From contig JACKEV010000014.1 of the NCBI GenBank assembly GCA_020632795.1, positions 1 through 64,000 of the forward strand: a stretch of 64,000 bases of DNA. The letters run 5' to 3'. This stretch comes from Alphaproteobacteria bacterium (lineage in GTDB: Bacteria > Myxococcota_A > UBA796 > CAJQPC01). The notes below the pieces were generated by a model. It was given only the letters and a program-made list of their open reading frames with translations, was not told the DNA's origin and did no database searches. The translations under genes were made by a program, and so were the position numbers. The stretch's first letter is position 1. Every line of letters starts with the position of its first letter. Positions 60,191-64,000 of this stretch are shown one piece after another.

Positions 60191-60896
60191 CGTCTTCCTC
60201 CTCCTCCTCTTCCTCTTCGGCCCACCAGCGGTGGGGTTGCTTGGCGCGCCAGCCGACCAGGGGGGCCCGGGACTGGACGCTCAGGATCTGGTCGGCCACC
60301 TGCTGGATCAACGGGTCCATGGGGATCGGGTCGCAGGTCTCCTGGTTGCCGATCTTGTCCATCTCGGGGGGGCGATCCATGGGCGGCGCCTCGGCGGGGG
60401 CCTCGGTCTCGTCCAGATCGTCCTCGACCATCTCGGGCGCGCTCTCGAACGCCGCGTACTCCGCCTCGATCGCCGCCTCGATCAGCCGCACGCCTCGCCC
60501 GATGTGCCCCCTGCAGATCGCCTCGGCGGCCAGCTCATAGCGCCTCGCGCTCTCGGCCCAGCGGGTGGGGTCGGGCAGGGTCATCGCCCCCCGAAACACG
60601 CGCCGGAACCAGGACTCGCGGTCGTTCAGCTCGTGCTGCTCCTTGACCTGGCTGTTCCGCACGGCGATGAGCCGGGTGAGGATGAAGGCGAGCAGGGCGT
60701 CGCGGCGGGTGTTGAGCTTCTTGAGGGCCTTGGAGGCGTCGTCGTTGCCGTAGCGCGCCGTGGCCCGGCGGAGCAGCATGCTCACCCGGTCGTTGAGCCC
60801 GGGGTGGCCGAGGCGGAACTCCCCCTTGCCGCCCTTGAGGGTCGTGGCCCGCCGGTAGGTTCCCTTGGGCTTGTTGCGCTGTCGGTTGCTGCCCAC
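60180..60896 (-). CDS. Uncharacterised helical protein with poly-Glu tail
   Basis: A 238-residue protein starting at GTG 60896. It begins with a basic segment (MGSNRQRNKPKGTYRRATT), has a mainly helical middle (RLGHPGLNDRVSMLLRRATARYGNDDASKALKKL; ARRYELAAEAICRGHIGRG) and ends in an acidic tail with a run of eight Glu residues. The A/B charge split suggests a nucleic-acid- or protein-binding role. Its position is in the eCIS region, divergent from the 147-residue gene. It may serve eCIS, but no family is recognised. Confidence 0.55.
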   Translation of the reverse strand: MGSNRQRNKPKGTYRRATTLKGGKGEFRLGHPGLNDRVSMLLRRATARYGNDDASKALKKLNTRRDALLAFILTRLIAVRNSQVKEQHELNDRESWFRRVFRGAMTLPDPTRWAESARRYELAAEAICRGHIGRGVRLIEAAIEAEYAAFESAPEMVEDDLDETEAPAEAPPMDRPPEMDKIGNQETCDPIPMDPLIQQVADQILSVQSRAPLVGWRAKQPHRWWAEEEEEEEEDDGA

Positions 60897-60953
60897 CCGC
60901 TCATCATAGCGGACCAGCCGTCGGCGCTCCGGTCACACCCAGGCAACTTGGGC

Positions 60954-60983
60954 TTGACCGTCAGATTTTCTTTCCGGTAGGCT
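60954..60983 (+). promoter_or_regulatory. Candidate promoter of the eCIS operon
   Basis: TTGACC (60954-60959) and TAGGCT (60978-60983) with an 18-base spacer, 90 bases before the 147-residue gene. The -35 matches TTGACA at 5 of 6 positions; the -10 matches at 3, but TAGGNT recurs before other genes here. Confidence 0.55.
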
Positions 60984-61073
60984 GGCCTCCGTTCCGGATG
61001 GGCGGAGAGCTGCCGGCGCGCGAACCCGCGATGCAGGCCCGGAACAACCCCTTGGAGTGGTGGCCCCGACCCG

Positions 61074-61517
61074 ATGCGCTATGAAGGAATGCTCGATCGG
61101 CTCTCCCGACGCATGCCCGGCGAACGTCAGCAAGGGCTCAGCCCGCTCGCCCTCGACCTGGCCGCGCGCGGCGACCGCAAGGTGCTGGAACCCCAGGAGC
61201 GCAAGGCGCGCGAGAGCCACTGGGACGTCGCGCCCCGCGAGCTGCACCCCCGCGTCCGCCCCGAGCCCAACGCGCCCCAGCTCATCCGCCTGGTGCGCCA
61301 CCCCTACGTCCAGGACACCACCCGGGGTCGCCGCGCCCCCTACCGCGACGCGCTTCCCCGACTCTCCACCCCCGAAAAGCTCGGCCACCCGATGCGCGAG
61401 GCCACCGAGGCCCGCCCCGAGGTCGGCCGCGAGGCCGTCGCCGAGGTCCGCGACCTGCCCGCCGCGCCCTGGCGCCCCTGGCAGCTCGTGTGGACCGATC
61501 AGGAGGTCTCCGGTTGA
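61074..61517 (+). CDS. Uncharacterised first gene of the plus-strand eCIS run
   Basis: A 147-residue, Arg/Pro-rich basic protein (RQQGLSPLALDLAARGDRK, PRELHPRVRPEPNAPQL, RPWQLVWTDQEVSG). There is no signal peptide or membrane helix. The ATG at 61074 has no clear Shine-Dalgarno; the next in-frame ATG at 61089 is preceded by AAGGA. The stop overlaps the next gene's TTG start (TTGA), so it belongs to the same operon. It may be an eCIS accessory factor. No known domain is visible. Confidence 0.6.
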   Translation: MRYEGMLDRLSRRMPGERQQGLSPLALDLAARGDRKVLEPQERKARESHWDVAPRELHPRVRPEPNAPQLIRLVRHPYVQDTTRGRRAPYRDALPRLSTPEKLGHPMREATEARPEVGREAVAEVRDLPAAPWRPWQLVWTDQEVSG

Positions 61518-62377
61518 GCGCTGAGATGACCATCCCGCCGCCCCAGGAGCTTCGGTCCGGCGGCTTCTCCTCCTTCAACGTCATCGGCGAGGTGACCGAG
61601 GCGGTCCACAAGCTGCTGCTGGACACCTACGACCTCTCCGACCAGCCCCCGCGCATCGAAGAGGACCTCAAGTTCGTCCCCAAGGACCGCGAAGAGGTCA
61701 TCTACATCTACATGTACCGGACCTCGCAGAACGACGCGCTGATGAACCAGAAGCGCCTGCGGCTGGCCCCGGTGGAGATTGACACCGACGACGAGCTGTC
61801 GAAGCGCGTCTTCTACCACCGCCCGCCGCTCCTGATGGACCTGTTCTACCTGGTCTGCGTCCACAGCAAGTTCCGGTCCGACGCCGAGCGCCTGATGGGC
61901 TGGGTCCTGATGACCCTGCACTACACCCCCAAGCTCATCTACCGCCCTCGCCGCTTCGTGCTGCCCGACGGGACCTCCATCGACTCGATGGGGCGCCCCT
62001 ACGACCCCACGGCTGACACCAACGAAGCCCGGCTGCAGGTCGAGAAGGTGTCACTTGCGCTCGTGGACGACCTGACCGTCGGCGACGCGATCAACCTGTA
62101 TACGCTACATGAAGCTCCATATCGCCCGTACTTGACGTACCGGGCGCGGGTGGCCCTTGACGGGCCGCTCTACTCGACGGAAGGTGGTTCCCTTGTCAGC
62201 ATGGGTGACGATGAGGGGATTCGTCCGACGCCGCCTCCAGGGCGCGCCAAGGAGAGCCCCACGGGTCGCATCCGCGCCGGCCAACCACCCCCGAAGATGT
62301 CCACCCCTCCCGGGCCGAAGGCCCACAACATGCGCAGGCGTTTTCAACGCAACAATCCATCCGAAACGGAGGACTGA
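61514..62377 (+). CDS. DUF4255/Pvc16-like cap (sheath terminator) protein
   Basis: A 287-residue protein starting at TTG 61514, chosen because AGGAGG lies 7 bases before it and it overlaps the previous stop; an ATG at 61526 is an alternative. The N-terminal 180 residues match DUF4255 (Pvc16_N): SSFNVIGEVTEAVHKLLLDTYDL, NDALMNQKRL, LMDLFYLVCVHSKFRSDAERLMGWVLMTLH. In Pvc/Afp systems this protein caps the tube and sheath. The C-terminal region is extended and rich in Pro/Gly/Arg, without clear fold. It is 3 bases before the sheath gene. Confidence 0.8.
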   Translation: MSAEMTIPPPQELRSGGFSSFNVIGEVTEAVHKLLLDTYDLSDQPPRIEEDLKFVPKDREEVIYIYMYRTSQNDALMNQKRLRLAPVEIDTDDELSKRVFYHRPPLLMDLFYLVCVHSKFRSDAERLMGWVLMTLHYTPKLIYRPRRFVLPDGTSIDSMGRPYDPTADTNEARLQVEKVSLALVDDLTVGDAINLYTLHEAPYRPYLTYRARVALDGPLYSTEGGSLVSMGDDEGIRPTPPPGRAKESPTGRIRAGQPPPKMSTPPGPKAHNMRRRFQRNNPSETED

Positions 62378-62380
62378 TCA

Positions 62381-64000
62381 GTGGAATACCATACTCCTGG
62401 TGTTTACATCCGCGAAGTCGACAGTGGCCCGAAGCCGATCGAGTCGGTCGCGACCGCTGTCCCGGGGTTCATCGGACTGTTCCCCTACAACCCCCCCGCT
62501 GACGCCACCGCGATCACCGGCTCGGATGGCACCCGGCAGCTCCTGGGCAAGGTCCCGCCTCAGCTCGTCGACACCTCCGGCAAGATCACCGCGACCAACG
62601 CCGAAGAGGCGGGCACCGCCCTGGCCCAGGCCTTCCGGTTCAAGAACCGCCAGGTCAAGGACGTCGCCAGGCTGATCGACCTCAACGGCCACAAGGTCAA
62701 GATCGAGCCCGGCAGCAAGGGCCGGGTCAAGATCAGCGACACCAAGGACGCCAAGATCGCCGTCGAGGTGGCTGCGGTCGTCATGAGCGCCGAGGGCAAG
62801 GTCGTCACCGAGGATGAGGAGCTCGTCGAGGAGCTCCTGAACACCATCCACGCCACCTTCCCGCTGGACAAGCCCAAGCCGAAGCACGCCAAGGACCTGC
62901 TCGAGGTCTACGGCTACAGCTTCAAGGCCTCCGAGGCCTCCGCGCTGGTCTCCGAGTACTCCATCCCGCCCGTCGCGGTCACCAACAAGTCCGAGTTCTT
63001 CCGGTGGCTGCAGAGCTACTACGCGGAGTACCTGCTCAGCACCCGCTCCATCGAGGAGCTGGTCGGTGAGACCTTCGAGGATCCCGACGACGCGGCCGAC
63101 GCGGTCTTCGAGGCCCTCGGCAAGGACCCCGCCCTCAAGGACCAGTTCCAGGAGTGGCTGTCCCAGCCCCAGGTCTTCAACTTCGTGGCCGGCGTCAACG
63201 GCTTCTACGACAACGGCGGCGGCAAGTCCTACGTCTACCTCATGGGTGTGAAGGACCTCGAGTGCTCCATCCGCGAGAACCAGGCGGACAAGCTGGGCCT
63301 CTACGCCTTCGACGACATCGACGACATGGCGATGATGGTCGCCCCGGGCCTCCTCCCGCACCAGCAGAAGGAGATGCTGGAGCTGTGCGAGATCCGCAAG
63401 GACCGCTTCGCGATCCTCGACGGCCCGATCGTCTCCGACGGCTCGATGGACATCCCCGCGTCCGAGAAGGGCTACGGCGCCATCTACGTGCCGTGGGTCA
63501 AGGTCACCAAGCCGAGCTGGTTCAAGGGCAACCAGGACCACATCAAGGTCACCGGCCCCAACCGCCGCAAGCTCATCAAGACCGAGCGCAACGAGCTGTT
63601 CGTGCCCCCCAGCGGGTTCATGGCCGGCATCTTCGCGCGCGTCGACGGCGAGCGCGGCGTGCACAAGGCCCCGGCCAACGAGCTGGTCATGGGCATCACC
63701 GGCCTGAGCCAGAACATCAACCGGATCGAGCAGGCCCAGTACAACACGCGCGGCATCAACGTCGTCCGCGTGTTCAAGGATCGCGGCATCCGGGTCTGGG
63801 GTGCGCGCACCCTGGCCACGAAGTCCGACCCGAGCTGGAAGTACATCAACGTCCGCCGCCTCTTCATCATGATCGAGCAGTCGATCATGGTCGGGTCCCA
63901 GTGGGCCGTCTTCGAGCCCAACGACCAGACCCTCTGGAAGAAGCTGGTGCGCGACGTTCGCGCCTACCTGCTCCGCGTCTGGCGCTCCGGCGCGCTCTTC
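62381..64000 (+). CDS. Contractile tail sheath protein (3' end beyond window)
   Basis: Exactly 540 codons are visible, starting at GTG 62381 with GGAGG 8 bases upstream; there is no in-frame stop before 64000. The N-terminus YHTPGVYIREVDSGPKPIE and the C-terminal part (PPSGFMAGIFARVDGERGVHK, GINVVRVFKDRGIRVWGA, YINVRRLFIMIEQSI, SQWAVFEPND) are those of eCIS and phage tail sheath proteins, which contract to drive an inner tube into a target. Between about residues 35 and 195 there is an unusual Lys/Glu-rich segment, and around 215-265 a second acidic stretch, both longer than expected. It follows the DUF4255 gene and should continue shortly past the edge. Confidence 0.9.
   Translation, partial: MEYHTPGVYIREVDSGPKPIESVATAVPGFIGLFPYNPPADATAITGSDGTRQLLGKVPPQLVDTSGKITATNAEEAGTALAQAFRFKNRQVKDVARLIDLNGHKVKIEPGSKGRVKISDTKDAKIAVEVAAVVMSAEGKVVTEDEELVEELLNTIHATFPLDKPKPKHAKDLLEVYGYSFKASEASALVSEYSIPPVAVTNKSEFFRWLQSYYAEYLLSTRSIEELVGETFEDPDDAADAVFEALGKDPALKDQFQEWLSQPQVFNFVAGVNGFYDNGGGKSYVYLMGVKDLECSIRENQADKLGLYAFDDIDDMAMMVAPGLLPHQQKEMLELCEIRKDRFAILDGPIVSDGSMDIPASEKGYGAIYVPWVKVTKPSWFKGNQDHIKVTGPNRRKLIKTERNELFVPPSGFMAGIFARVDGERGVHKAPANELVMGITGLSQNINRIEQAQYNTRGINVVRVFKDRGIRVWGARTLATKSDPSWKYINVRRLFIMIEQSIMVGSQWAVFEPNDQTLWKKLVRDVRAYLLRVWRSGALF

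Noticed and set aside
60180..60230. Poly-Glu tail as a frameshift artefact
   Set aside because: The frame continues to a normal stop and the short tract is coding; the overlap with argE is a typical 11-base overlap.

Overview
The window is high-GC bacterial DNA with dense, tightly packed genes, many ATGA/GTGA stop-start overlaps and frequent GTG/TTG starts. The content points to a predatory or surface-associated deltaproteobacterial lineage, most likely Myxococcota or a neighbouring phylum. The main signs are many Cys-lipidated lipoproteins, PEGA-domain proteins, huge Asp/Cys-rich MopE-like repeat lipoproteins, DDTG-type low-complexity stalks, lamin-tail domains and the DUF1592/DUF1552 pair. 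This is inference from gene content; no 16S rRNA or other phylogenetic marker lies in the window, and I saw no tRNA, rRNA, CRISPR array or insertion sequence.

Layout. 1-3.8 kb: end of a membrane protein, then a two-gene DUF262/HipA-like kinase module. 3.8-11 kb: an exported protein, an ATPase fused to a methyltransferase-like domain, then a run of NTF2-like, Nudix, alpha/beta-hydrolase and mutS2 genes, with a VOC protein converging on mutS2. 11-21.4 kb: two tandem membrane/coiled-coil paralogues, lipoproteins, a TPR/HEAT pair, a 1221-residue MopE-like repeat lipoprotein, a PEGA lipoprotein and a complete higBA toxin-antitoxin pair with a palindromic operator. 21.5-32.2 kb: one unbroken minus-strand gene run. 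Its upstream part is a tightly coupled cluster (two cobalamin-type radical SAM enzymes, a haem-oxygenase-like diiron oxidase, a fatty-acid/sterol hydroxylase-superfamily membrane enzyme and a TMEM164/YwaF-like membrane protein). Then come bolA, an outer-membrane-type protein, an ECF sigma factor, a FecR-like anti-sigma factor and a BNR-propeller lipoprotein. 32.4-36.1 kb: zinc-ribbon membrane protein, selB, PEGA protein. 36.1-47.7 kb: a 1702-residue lipoprotein with 46 Cys-bounded acidic repeats, and a module of repeat/lamin-tail/cytochrome lipoprotein, DUF1592 protein and Tat-exported DUF1552 protein. 47.7-51.5 kb: a 7TMR-DISM class III nucleotide cyclase, an HD phosphohydrolase and two SLATT/DUF4231-type membrane proteins. 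51.6-54.3 kb: a sulfatase and its AraC-type regulator.

54.4-64 kb is the left part of an extracellular contractile injection system (eCIS) locus: an AAA+ ATPase of eCIS type, a DUF4157-like HExxH protein, then (after a deiminase, a small lipoprotein and argE) two uncharacterised genes, a DUF4255/Pvc16-like cap protein and a contractile sheath protein cut off by the window end. A TTGACC-N18-TAGGCT promoter candidate lies before the first plus-strand gene. The tube, baseplate, spike and any toxin should lie beyond position 64000.

The most novel items, in my view, are the eCIS locus with its unusually expanded sheath, the radical SAM/diiron/hydroxylase/TMEM164 cluster (probably lipid or specialised metabolite modification), the DUF262/HipA pair without a HipB, and the ATPase-methyltransferase fusion.
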